A DNA stretch of 64,000 nucleotides, from positions 31,091,859 through 31,155,858 of the forward strand of contig CM077824.1 in assembly GCA_039720395.1 (NCBI GenBank). Direction: 5' to 3'. The notes below the pieces were generated by a model. It worked only from the letters and a program-made list of their open reading frames with translations, did no database searches and had not been told where the DNA came from. Positions 48,601-58,483 of the stretch are shown here, in pieces; positions within the stretch are counted from its first letter, which is position 1; each line of letters begins with the position of its first letter. Source of the DNA: Liquidambar formosana (Eukaryota > Streptophyta > Magnoliopsida > Saxifragales > Altingiaceae). The position numbers and the translations under genes were made by a program.

Positions 48601-51600
48601 CCCCATCCACTTTGAGCTCCCATCTCTTCTTCTTTTCACTGTTTATATTGTCTTCCCCCCCCAGTTCGGGCAGAGAGGATTTTAATTCTGTCTGTTTCAA
48701 ATTAGAAGTAGGATCTGCGAATTCGGCAATAAAATCGGCCAATATTTACCCCTTAATTGCAGGTCGGGGCTTGAAGTGAATGTCGTAAGCGTTGATTTCT
48801 ACCCCCCACTTCGAGACTCGTCCTGACAAGTCAGCTCTGCGGAGGACATCTTTGAGTGGATAGTTGGTGAGCACGGTGATAGGATGAGACTGAAAGTAGT
48901 GTTGGAGTTTTCGGGAGGCTGTGACAAGAGCTAGGATTAGTTTTTCAAGGGGTAGATAGCGAGTTTTAGCATCTAACAGCGTCTTACTAATATAATAGAT
49001 TGGCGTTTGTGTAAGTTCACGCTGGGCAAGGAGAACGCCACTGAGTGAATGGGCTGAGACAGCAAGATAGAGGTAAAGAATTTCCCCGTGATGAGGGTGG
49101 GTCAGGGTGGGGAGTGTTTCTAAATGAGTGACTAACTTCTGGTAAGCTTCCTGGCACTCCGTATTCCATCCCGAGTTAGTGCTCTTCTTCAGTATCTGGA
49201 AGAAAGGGTGGCATTTATCTGATGACCTCGAGATAAACCTGCTGAGTGCTGCCACCATCCCATTCAACTGTTGAACATCCCTGACTGTTGTTGGTGTACG
49301 TAGGGTTCTTATTGCCTCAATCTTACTTGGATTTGCCTCGATCCCCCTTCTCGAGACTAAGTGACCCAGGAACTTTCCCGAGCCTATCCCAAATGAGCTT
49401 TTCTTTGCATTCAACTTCATCCCGTACTCCCTGAGTAGGGCGAAAGCCTCAGTTAGGTCTGCCAAATGGTTTCTCTCTGAACTGCTCTTAACAATAGTGT
49501 TATCAACGTATGCCTCTAGGTTTTTGCCAATTAATCCTTCAAACATCCTGCTAACAAGACGTTGATAGATTGCCCCGACATTCTTCAATCCAAATGGCAT
49601 TACCTTGTAGCAGTAGGTCCCTTCTAGGAGTGATAAACCCCGTTTTATCTTGATCGTGTTCTGCCATGGGAATTTAATGATAGCCCGAGAAGGCATCAAA
49701 GATACTGAGCCGCTCATATCCCGAGATAGAGTCTATGAGTTGGTCAATCTTAGGCAAGGGGAAGCTGTCCTTCGGGCATGCTTTATTGAGGTCTGTGAAG
49801 TCAATGCAGACATGCCAGTCCCCTGTCTTTTTTCTTACACACACGGGATTGGCCAGCCAACTCAGGTACTTTACTTCTTTGATGAACCCTGCTTTCAAGA
49901 GCTTATCTACCTCGGCAGAAATTGTCTCAGCCCGATCGTCAAACAACCTTCGTTGCTTCTGAACCACTGGCTTGCAATTTGGATTAACCTGCAACTCGTG
50001 AGTGATAATTCTGGGATCAATTCCTGGCATTTCATGGGGCGACCAAGCAAATACGTCAATGTTATCTTTCAAGAACTCAAACAGCTTTGCTGCGTCAGTC
50101 TCACTCAGTGACTTTCCAATCCAGAAAAACCTCTCCGGATCATCGGGATTAATTATCTTTTTTACTAGTTCTTTCTCTGTTTTGTTTGCGGGTTCCAGAG
50201 CTGTCTCTTCAACCTCGGGCCGCTCTCCCTTTCGTTGCTACAAGGGAACCTCATCGACTTTGGCTTTTTTCTTTTACTCTGGTTCCTGCCTCGGGGTTTT
50301 AACTTTGCCAATTCCCGAACTGGGAAGGCGTGGGATCCTAGACTTCAATTTGTCCTCCGAGGGTGCTGAGTGGCCTGAATACTCCGCCAGAAAACACTCC
50401 CTGGTTGCTGCCTGGTTTCCCTTTATCTTCATGATTCCCTCTGGGCTTGGGAACCTGATGGATTGGTGGTAGGAGGATGGGATAGCTTTTATAGCATGAA
50501 TCCAGGGTCGCCCAAGTATTACATTGTAAGCTGACCTCTCCTGGATTACTACAAATGTTTCCATGGATTGCACTGGCCTTGCCCGAACTGGGAGAGTTAT
50601 CTGCCCCAGCGGGAAAGTCATGTTTCCATTAAAAGCCTTTAGGTTGACGTGACAGGGCTTTAGGTCGGAGTCCTTCAACCCGAGTTGAATGAACAACTTC
50701 TGGAACATCACATTCACAGATGCCCTGTTGTCCACATAGACTTTGCCCACGTCGTAGTTTCCTATGAGCATGCGAACAACCAGAACATCATTGTGGGGGC
50801 AGCGCACTGTCCCGTCAGTCTCGACATCCCCAAAGAACAACAGTTTTTCTCCAGTTTCCCCTTCACCTTGAGGTAATAGTACTGGCTCGTTCCCGATATT
50901 ATTGACCTTGGCATCTTGGCAAGCCATCCTGTATTGTGCCCTGAGCTGGCTGGTTGACAGAGCAGTTTCTTCATATCCCCCGTGATCATGTCAATCCTCC
51001 CAAGGATCTTTGGTTGTGTGGATTGAGGAGCTCTGTTCTTGGGCTTTTTCTGTTCGGATGGCTGTCCTTTCTCACTTCGGGCTATAAACTCATTCAGCTT
51101 TCCTTCTTTGGCCCAGGCCTCGAGATTGTACTTTAGAACCTTGCAGTCTTCTGTCTTATGGCCGTGATCCTTGTGATAACTGCAGAACAACTTTTTGTTT
51201 CTCTTCTCGGGCTCTGCAAGCATGGGTCTAGGTTTTTGGAAGAAATCCTTATTCTCCAATGCCTTCATCAACTTGTAAATGGGGAGAAGTAAATACAGTG
51301 AAGATGGCCTGATTTGGATTGATAGGCGGCCTTGATTTCTCTCCTCAGGGACTATCCCTATGAGGCCTTGAGTCCTTCTTCTTGTCATCTTTTTCATTGG
51401 CTTTGGTAGACTACGGGGTGTAGAAATCATCCAGCTTCGAATAGTTGGCTACAGTGGAGAGTAATTTGGCTAGATTTCTGGGGGGATTAACAATGAGCTC
51501 CTTAAACAGAGGTGATGGCTTCCTCAGCCTGAGGCGAAATAGATCCATTGCATTCTTCTCAATCGAATTGTCAATCTCGTTGTAAACCTCCTAGAACCTT

Positions 51601-54600
51601 TGAGAGTATTCCCGAAGTCCTTCCCCATCTTTTTGTTTCAACTCGTATAGGTTCTGCATGGTCCTCGGGAATTTGCAGCTAGTGATGAACCTCTTCTTAA
51701 ACAGCTTGCTCAGTTCGTGCCAGCTGTCAATAAACTCATCTGGAATCTTAGCCTACCATTTGAGAGCCACCTCCCCCAAACTCATAGGAAATATCTTACA
51801 GAGAAAACCCTCATTTCCAGCATATAACGACATACATTGCAAATAATAGTTTAAATGATGATCGGGGTCTATTGAAAGAGAGTAAAGAGTAAAAGTTATC
51901 TCAGAATACCCTCGTGGGATTGGGACCCGTTGAATCCACCTCGTGAATGGGCTCCGAGCCACAGCAACGCTCTCTGGTCTCTCTTCCCCTCTACTCTGAT
52001 TACCCCGGTGTCTTTTGGAAGCCTCTTCCTCATTTCTCTCACACCTGGGTGACCGAGAATGTTTCCTACTCATCCCCCCAGCGCTTCTCACCGCTCTTCT
52101 TTCAAGAGATCGAGACCTGTGATGTCACCCCTCGTCTCTGTGAGTTTCGTTCCTAGAACCCATTTGAGCACGAGGTCTTGGATGGTCCTCGTTCCACCTC
52201 CGTGAATGATCTGAACGCCTTGAACTGCACTCAGGGGATCTCTGAACCAACGCATGATGTTGTCCATCTCCCCTTCCTGAGTGTCTTGGTTCTGGACCAG
52301 TTAATCGTGGCTTGTCATCGCGTCTGCTGCGGTGGTGTTGGTGCGAGACTCCAGGTCTGGGTGAACTTTCCTGGTGCCTGGTGCGACGGAGTGGACTTGT
52401 TTGGCTAGCCTCCTCAGCGACAACATTGACCCCGCGAGGGGCAAAAGTTCGCTGGAGGTAGCGGTGGTAGTTCTGCTCTACAGTTAGCTTTGCAAGCTGC
52501 GCCGATTGAATCTCTGATTGCATGGTTGCAATCAGTTCCACCACCGCTCCTGGGTTAGGGTTGTTTGTCATGGCCCTATCAAACGCAGCTTTCAGAACAG
52601 GCTGGTCATCAAGAGAATGTAGAACAGCGGACATCTCCGGGGAGATTTGATGTTGCTGAATCGAAGGAAGCTGACTAGTTCCCACCGCAGGTAATGGTGG
52701 GTTTGCCTGTGAAGGCTGGGTTTCTACTCGCTTCCCAGCATCGCCTCCAACTACTTGGTCTACGTGAGTAAAGTTTGCTCCAGATCTTGTTCGCCCATAA
52801 GTGGGCGGAGGTGGTGTAGCCATCTTATCGCGATGGTTCCCACAGACGGCGCCAAATTGTACGGGGTAAAAACTACTCCCCGAACTACGTGTTGATGATG
52901 GAGCTTGCTCTCTCGCCTGGACTTGCAATCATAAGCTTGGAAAATGGGTCAGAGGGTAGGTCAAGGTGGGTTTTGGCCGTGCCTCTCCAAAGCTTAAGTC
53001 AGAAAACTATATTGGGGAGAATGAGGCAAGGAAGAAAATGAATCTCAGAGAATTAGGGTACTATAGCTTACCACATTTGGCTGTATCGTATTCTTTTTAT
53101 ACCCACCTATACGAACTGACCATGTGAGGTCAGATAACTGCCTTGGTTAGGTCAGATCTGACCATGGTTTACCAATAATCGTCTGACCATGGTTTGTTGA
53201 TCGTGGTTGGGCATGGAGCCATGGTTTCTAGTAACCGCTGTGTCAGGAATTACAGCTGCTGTGACAGTTTTGGACTGTAGTAGGATTTGGATTGTAGTGA
53301 GTCATAAGACAGGTGTCCCAAGATGAAAGTAAGGTCCCGAGCTGGGAGGTCACGTGGTTTGCAGTAGATCCCATCGTGTGGTATTAACCACGTGTCAAAT
53401 ATCGTGGTTTAACTCTTTGGCCCTGAACTGGATCGTGGGAGATGGATCACGTGCGTTGTAGTTGGCCTGGTTGAATTGCCTTCGTCACGTGTCAGCGTTT
53501 CCGGTTTGAGCTTTCTATCCCGAGCTGGAACCTCGGTTCAGAGATATTTCCACACACATAACGTATCACTTCCTTCAATTTTTTACAAGCTTCCACTGTT
53601 AAATTATTATTTTTCTAAATAATTTATCATTTTTAGAAGTATACATAAATTTTGTGTGATATATTACGCTAACATCGTACCAAATATATTTTTTCACAAG
53701 CTTCCACCATTAAAGTAATTTATTTTTGTCTATATATATCTTTTAAATTTAATTGACATATTATATTAACAAATACATTTTACTATTTTAGATAATAAAT
53801 ATTTTGTTATTTTCTAATAATATTATTTTTATAAATAAATCTGTGCATCGCACAGGTCTTGAAGCTAGTGTTTAGATGAACTTGGTTGATAATTGGTTAA
53901 CAAAGAATGGAAATTAAATTTCTGGTTAATCCTTATATATATATATATTCATTAAAGAAAGAAAAAACAGAAAACAAAGAAGCTAAACCACCAAACAAGG
54001 AACAAACCCTACAAAAGACCTCCCGGTCAACTCCACTACACCCTTTATTCTACATGTTTCTATAACAATATTGTTATGTAAGGCAGAGTATGGAGAGGGA
54101 GGAAGCCTTCAAAAGATGATCTAAGGGACCATCTTGCCATGGAATGGGCTGCCCCGTTGAGTGCTTTTGGCTCGTTTCCAGAGCTAGGGCCAAGGAAACG
54201 TTTAAGACCTTCAACGACATTAAAGACAATCGCTTCAATTTCCCATGAGCACTTGTTTGGGCTCTGCATACTGGAGACAACTACTAAGGGCTTCTCCTCC
54301 TAACAAGAAAGAGAAGGAGAAGAAAGAAGGAAAGAAGAGAACACAATGAAGACAGATAAAAAACAATACTAAACGTTGTTTTTGCTTTAATTATACTCCC
54401 TAGTTCATAATATGTTTATTATTAAAGCTTTCAATTAATGAATAAGGATAAGAGTGTCAATATAGATTTAAGTGAGGGTAAATAAGTGAACTAAAAGTTT
54501 TTTTAAGATTCAACGTTTTATAAATAGTATAGATATAAATAAGGAAACCTTTGGGCAAATCTCAGGCTCATATAAGATCCCACAATTCATAAGAATCAGA

Positions 54601-56420
54601 TAAGCCTAAGACCCATGAAACCTTATGTGGGTAATTTCAAGAGGTTTAGCGCGAGTAGACTTCTGCTTCCTAAAACGTGGTCCTTAGCCAACAAAGCTAG
54701 TCCTTGGCATTTTGCCCTCAAATTCATCTACACCGTTGGGTATTTATTTATTGGAACGACCACTAATGATTAAGGAGAATGCATCTGTCAAATGGTGGAC
54801 ACCAAAATTCTCATCTACATATCGTTATCAATTATTCACGTTAATTATGTGAAGGAAAAGTAGTGTATTAGTGGCCTTCCATAGAGTTTAGTCAAGGCAA
54901 TATGTCAATTTTCAATGGCCTTATCCCTTATAAGTTCAATGAACCCGACAGCCCATGTTTCACTATGTTATATTCTCTCTTTAGATTGAATCATCAATTT
55001 AATTAGTGCACTTGATACCCCAACAAGGACTAATTCTATGCCGTATACAAAACGCGGTTGCTTTTGGCATGGTTAGTTTGATCGCTCTTCATCGATCCAC
55101 TGTATATAGTGGGAACTCAACTAGTCATAATTATAAGTTGACAAAAAACAACAAAGATAAGAGAGAATTAAGTCAATAATGGTTACCCAGCTCCAGCAAA
55201 GAATGCGAGAGGAATCATCATCTCCCAGCCAATAATGGTCATGCTGCCGAATGAGAGCAAAACAACAGAGGGACACTAATCAACAAGAAGAAATAATTAA
55301 AATATGAAATGGAGTTAGTGTCCAGCAGTGCTATTCCCACTAACGACCTATACTAAAAGGAAAGACTGTTGCCATGGAAGCCTAAATCTCAATTCCACTC
55401 TTCGATCAATTTTGGTTGACCTGGCTTCTCATAGTCCCCTTTTCTTTCTTTTTTAAAAATAAAATTAAATGGCTTTAACTCAAACTTTAATTTTGAGTAG
55501 TGTCATAACCACATCAAGCAAGAGCATGAACACTAATTTAGTACGGCTAATATGATGGTGGTCTATCATTGTTTTTATGGTTGACAGATTTTAGACATAT
55601 ACCCTAATGGGACCGTATTAGGTGGTGGGTTACTGCTTGACCAATCATGTAGCAATGCTCTAAATTGATTATGACATGTGCCCTGTATCTATGTGTCATT
55701 ACTTTTGTTTGTATGTGGATTATCATGCATGTAATCATTTTTCATAAACCAAGCGGATGGAAAGGAAATCTTTCCCAATACAATGTTTCTTAGTAAAAGT
55801 ATGTACTAATTAACAACCTATATGAATATAGTACAAACACATTTGTGAAAGGGGTGAGAATTATCATTTTGGTTTGAAAAAGAAAGGAAAAAATCATGGT
55901 TTAAGTGACATTAAACCGGGTTTGTAGTACAGTGTTTTTGTATGCATTACTACTCATCTTAAGTTCCACACAAGTGATACCCAGAAAACATTTTCACATG
56001 GTTTTCAAAGTAAAATAATCACCAAACAATTTCAAAATTGTTATTTTCATTTCATTTTGAGTGCAAGGTGCGTGTTAGTAAGAAAAGAATTTTTCCACTC
56101 ATGCACTAGTAGGTCTAATAAAATTCAAGAAGTGCTCAATTCAATCTCAGACTGCTATTGTATCTCTCAAATTAAACTTTATTTTTTCTTTTTTTGTAAG
56201 AAAGAAAAAAAAAGGTAAGAGTTGCACACCAGATGGACATAGCATCCAGGACAATCTCTGCATTCCTCAAGTTTCCCGAAATCAATATCAATACTCTGTA
56301 GTACCAATTCTCCAAGCTGTTTAATAAAAAAGGGGAAAAAAAACATTCACAAGAAGGAAAAGGAAATGAGAAACCAGAGGTACCCGAGCATGACAAACAG
56401 GGCCAGGGTTACAGGGTAGC

Positions 56421-56461
<41 letters not shown>

Positions 56462-57518
56462 TACCAGAGCATGAGACCAGAGGTGGCAGAAAGTTTGATA
56501 AATTCCCAAAGACCAAAAAATGCTTCAATTGAGAAACCAGTCCATGTAAGAGGACACCTACCGCAAACAGTATAACCCAACAATCCAAAGGCTAAAACCC
56601 ACCAAGAAAAACTGAGAGTAATAGCAGTACCCACCACCCCAAGCTTAAGCCCATACACAAACAACCAGTTTACAATCACGTGCACCACAAGCGCCACAAA
56701 AGACACCCAAGCAAGCACAGCGGTTTTGACCTGGCTCTGCAAGAACCTCTGTAATGGGAACACAAACGCAAAGCTGAAGTGAAGTGGGATAATCCATATA
56801 GCCACAACCCCAGTTAACTCGGCTACGTTTGAAGGCTGTCCCATGAACTTCAATGCGGAAGAAGCAAACAGGAATAGAGGCAATACAAGAACACAACACA
56901 TGAGCAGAACAATCCATGAACGTTGCATGTATACACCCAACATGTAGTACTTTTTGGCTCCAAAGGCTTGCCCACATAGTGTTTCCAATGCACTCGCCAT
57001 CCCCAACTGTATAAACAAAAACCAAAACGATAGGAGAGAGATTTAATTAGAGTGGATACATGCATAGGTGACCTCAATTTCAACATTCATTCACCCGTAT
57101 GTTATGGCTGATTCTAGGCGCTGTTCAAGTGAATAAAGGGTGAAATTAAAGTCACCTTATAGCAAGTTGCATTTGGTGCACCTTATAACAAAATGACTAG
57201 AGAGAGAGAGAGAGAGAGAGAGAGTACTAGGAGGCCAAAGTCGAAGCCGAGGATGACATTATAAGCAATGGATATAGCAGCAAGCTCAAGATCACCCAGG
57301 TGACCAGCAAAGGCTTGGGTGATGACAATCATGGAGTAGGAAGTTAGTCGGCTGAAGATCGATGGTCCCACAATTTGCCATAGCTTCTTGGATTCAATCC
57401 AGAACCTCAATACAAGATCTTGATCTTGATGGTCGACTTGGTCTCTTGGGAGAATGGTTGAAGGTGAATTTTCTAATAAAGGAGTATTTGATTCCTCAAC
57501 AGGGCAATTACTCGCCAT
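38441..57518 (-). CDS. MATE efflux carrier (DETOXIFICATION family), 8 exons, 15-kb intron 4
   Basis: The exons on the minus strand are 57518-57228, 57006-56465, 56316-56230, 55243-55187, 40007-39769, 39642-39524, 38668-38579 and 38488-38441. Each junction is GT-AG and the phases (0,2,2,2,1,0,0) join to 1,473 bases, that is 490 residues and a stop, a normal MATE length. The protein has the plant MATE marks: [138 protein letters not shown] and the tail HVKKWAG. MATE carriers have 12 helices and export metabolites or ions in exchange for protons at the plasma membrane or tonoplast. Within plants it looks closest to the DTX20-29 group; that placement is tentative. Intron 4 (40008-55186) contains a whole Gypsy element and Helitron sequence, intron 6 a Tourist MITE. 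The coding sequence carries no defect. Confidence 0.93.
39224..39452. mobile_element. Tourist-type MITE, family A copy 2, in MATE intron 6
   Basis: Ends GGCTCTATTTGGTTCAT and GAACCAAATAGAGGG with TAA at 39221-39223 and 39453-39455; 229 bp. Same family as 20035-20250, in the opposite orientation. Confidence 0.88.
41227..41370. repeat. Foldback MITE, family C, twin 1
   Basis: Imperfect inverted repeat starting AAATTACATTTTAGTGGTT and ending with AGTAATTT. Shares the central phrase ACAAATTAACTGTATACTTA with the neighbouring twin. Confidence 0.6.
41396..41563. repeat. Foldback MITE, family C, twin 2
   Basis: Starts AAATTACTTTTTAGTCATC and ends GATTACTT-type arms in inverse (AAGTAATCACCAAAAGGTAATTT), with CCAACTTAATACCAAA facing TTTGGTATTAAGTTGG. 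It lies about 25 bp from twin 1. Confidence 0.65.
41887..42588 (-). repeat. 3' LTR of the Gypsy element
   Basis: 702 bp, TG...CA ends (TGTGTGGAAATAT at 42588 on the minus strand to the inverse of TGTACG at 41887). It follows the purine-rich AATTTGGGGCAAAT that serves as polypurine tract. Confidence 0.95.
42769..42776 (+). promoter_or_regulatory. Candidate TATA box for the antisense ORF
   Basis: GTATATAGC on the plus strand, just inside the 3' LTR and upstream of a CT-rich leader (42830-42900) that resembles a plant 5' UTR, with the ATG about 770 bp downstream after an apparent leader intron. Confidence 0.4.
43540..46226 (+). pseudogene. Antisense ORF of the Tat Gypsy element (putative gypsy-type transposon domain)
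   Basis: The plus strand, opposite to gag-pol, encodes a gene-like unit. An ATG at 43540 directly follows a CAG acceptor. The first block (to about 44180) has [33 protein letters not shown] and the later [10 protein letters not shown], like the plant 'putative gypsy type transposon' domain (Pfam PF04195 by memory). Two TAG stops lie in it near 43672 and 43781. A Q/K/R-rich low-complexity part follows (44200-45000), then a short exon-like block at 45150-45320 ([19 protein letters not shown]), a coiled-coil stretch (45460-45830) and an acidic, A/P-rich tail ending at 46226. Introns are likely but were not all fixed. The function of this protein in Tat elements is unknown. Confidence 0.7.
46530..46810. 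repeat. Minisatellite between the convergent Gypsy coding regions
   Basis: Tandem copies of a unit of roughly 55-60 bp built on CCCATTCTTAGGCAGTTTTT and GCTTGGACCCTTTCTTGGGC. It lies between the end of the antisense ORF (46226) and the end of pol (46899). About five units, some shortened. Confidence 0.85.
46899..48315 (-). pseudogene. Gypsy integrase (broken)
   Basis: The zinc-binding part (48315-47749) has [17 protein letters not shown] and CSKCQ. The core (about 47748-47390) shows [20 protein letters not shown] and NGQVEATNK, so all three D,D,E positions are present. The C-terminus has a GPY-type motif ([15 protein letters not shown]) and stops at 46899. Breaks are a TAG near 47749, a TGA near 47607 and a one-base frameshift near 47338. 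Confidence 0.88.
48278..48742 (-). pseudogene. Second (archaeal-type) RNase H of the Gypsy element
   Basis: Begins [20 protein letters not shown] and has [20 protein letters not shown] and [12 protein letters not shown]: the D, E, D positions of RNase H are kept. It follows the conventional RNase H after a stop near 48746. A dual RNase H is diagnostic of the Tat lineage. Confidence 0.85.
48746..50111 (-). pseudogene. Gypsy reverse transcriptase and RNase H (broken)
   Basis: The first part (50111-49674) has [20 protein letters not shown] and ends at DAFSGYH. The second, in another frame (49717-48746), has [18 protein letters not shown], the active-site box as YVDN instead of [19 protein letters not shown], then the RNase H domain ([16 protein letters not shown]). 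The overlap of the two frames marks a frameshift near 49680. Confidence 0.88.
50274..51430 (-). pseudogene. Gypsy gag C-terminus (zinc knuckle) and protease region (broken)
   Basis: One frame (51430-50762) carries a knuckle-like [14 protein letters not shown]. The overlapping next frame (50927-50274) carries an aspartic protease fold with [13 protein letters not shown], where intact proteases have a D-[ST/N]-G type active site; the glycine position is arginine here. [10 protein letters not shown] follows, as in the family. The protease is therefore probably inactive. Confidence 0.8.
51430..52823 (-). pseudogene. Gypsy gag (broken)
   Basis: The frame starts [15 protein letters not shown] at 52823 and carries a long polar N-terminus to about 52125, where the frame changes. 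The retrotransposon gag domain follows ([42 protein letters not shown] at 51753). Two stops interrupt it, near 51752 and 51595. The capsid-type region packages element RNA in intact relatives. Confidence 0.85.
52836..52854 (-). other. Primer-binding site of the Gypsy element
   Basis: Three bases inside the 5' LTR the minus strand reads TGGCGCCGTCTGTGGGAAC. TGGCGCC starts are common PBS sequences in plant Gypsy elements; the tRNA partner was not determined. Confidence 0.75.
52858..53556 (-). repeat. 5' LTR of the Gypsy element
   Basis: 699 bp, same ends as the other LTR. Element transcription toward lower coordinates should start in it. Confidence 0.95.
53843..53868 (+). mobile_element. Helitron-like 3' terminus on the plus strand
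   Basis: A hairpin CTGTGCATCGCACAG is followed nine bases later by CTAG and T at 53865-53869, a Helitron 3' end. A matching 5' end is not clear; TCTATATACTATATAC near 41103 is a weak candidate because the base before it is G, not A. Confidence 0.4.
54060..54290 (-). pseudogene. LINE RNase H-like fragment
   Basis: The frame reads [18 protein letters not shown] and [14 protein letters not shown], like the end of the RNase H-like domain of plant non-LTR elements (EI..I..DI..., N.AAH.LA.W). No other LINE domain is near. It lies in intron 4 of the MATE gene, within the suspected Helitron. Confidence 0.5.
56423..56459. repeat. (AG)n microsatellite at the MATE exon 2 donor
   Basis: About 18 AG units, on the gene strand (CT)n, starting six bases inside intron 2. 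Confidence 0.95.
57199..57224. repeat. (AG)n microsatellite at the MATE exon 1 donor
   Basis: About 13 AG units, on the gene strand (CT)n, starting a few bases inside intron 1 (CTA|GTACTCTCTC). Confidence 0.95.
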
Positions 57519-57558
57519 TTTTTGGTATTAATTGTTGAAGGAATTTCTTTGGGTTATG

Positions 57559-57567
57559 CTTTATATA
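57559..57567 (-). promoter_or_regulatory. Candidate TATA box of the MATE gene
   Basis: The minus strand reads TATATAAAG about 45 bp upstream of the ATG. This would leave a very short leader of roughly 10-15 bases, so the true promoter may differ. Confidence 0.35.
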
Positions 57568-58483
57568 ATAAGTAGTTGAATTGGGTGTCAGTGAACCCCA
57601 AAGTGAGTGTTGACCTCATAGCATAGAAAATCTGTCCTACTGTAGAAGACCTTTGCCTTGCTCTGTCTCTATTGGGAAAATTTCTTGGTGCAGACATGGA
57701 TACAGATTAAGTGTTCTGTTGATTTTTTGCTAAATTGAGAGCGTTTCGACAAATTTGACCATTATATTCATTATTAAAGAAAGGAATAACAAGGCTGCTG
57801 AGGCTGGTTATCTCCAAGCCTAGCTAGCATAGTACCACTGATCACTGATGGATTTTAATCTTGATTTTTCTGGAATGGTTGAAACTTGAGCCATTCACTG
57901 TTTTGGGCTTGGGCTTCGGCTTGTTAAGGGGTAAATATTGGGTTGGAACATTCAATAGCCCAATAAGCTAAAGCTCATGGGTTTAGATCCATTCACACCT
58001 CTCCTTTTCCTGTGGGATTATTGCTGTTCTCACATGAATTTCCCAAGAATCACATTCACTAATATCCCACCAAATATGACCAATTATAAACAAGATATTC
58101 TGTCTGCAGAGAAGATTAGAATAGGAACTATACTAGGTGAGTTCAGCCCTAGTTGGGTGTCCAGGGACATGAATACAGCAAGCGCACTGCAACATCAAAA
58201 GCGTGATTTTCAAGACAAGCCTCTGGTGATGTATAGCAAGCGCACACTCCTATTGTCTCCTTGTTAGATATATTGCCACTTATCAATTTATTGGAAAGCA
58301 ATTAATTTACCATATTGGTCAATATTACAGTGTCTTACAGAGAAGGTATTTTTGAAGATAATTATGCCCAAAAAGAGTTGAGAAGCGCGCCATTGTAAGT
58401 AGGGCCTGCAACCATTTGGATTTCTTAAAAGCTCATAATTTACGTCTCGTATATTCATGTCTAAACAGTATAGATTACTGTTA
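57568..58483. other. Spacer between the MATE gene and the MATE pseudogene
   Basis: Serves as upstream region of the MATE gene and downstream region of the 3' MATE fragment. Short open frames show no family marks. Confidence 0.6.

Larger units (their letters stand above)
41887..53556 (-). mobile_element. Ty3/Gypsy LTR retrotransposon, Tat lineage, 11.67 kb
   Basis: Two LTRs of 702 and 699 bp bound the element, flanked by the perfect 5-bp duplication CATAA at 41882-41886 and 53557-53561. It runs on the minus strand: primer-binding site, gag, protease, reverse transcriptase with RNase H, a second RNase H, integrase. A coding-like region on the plus strand (43540-46226) faces pol. A second RNase H after the usual one and an antisense ORF are known features of the Tat branch of plant Gypsy elements. 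Gag and pol carry several stops and at least one frameshift, so this copy is dead by itself. The LTRs differ at about thirty positions by eye, mostly transitions, which suggests insertion on the scale of one to a few million years. Confidence 0.95.
40190..54533 (-). mobile_element. Possible Helitron in MATE intron 4, split by the Gypsy element
   Basis: On the minus strand a 5' end A|TCTATACTATTTATAAAA lies at 54533 and a 3' end at 40190, with the hairpin ACATGCAATGCACGTGTG, then CATTAACTAG and T. The 5' end closely resembles that of the Helitron at 10091-11154. Without the Gypsy insertion the element would be about 2.7 kb. A second 3' end on the plus strand (53843-53868) suggests another Helitron nested in it. 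Pairing of these ends is inference. Confidence 0.4.
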
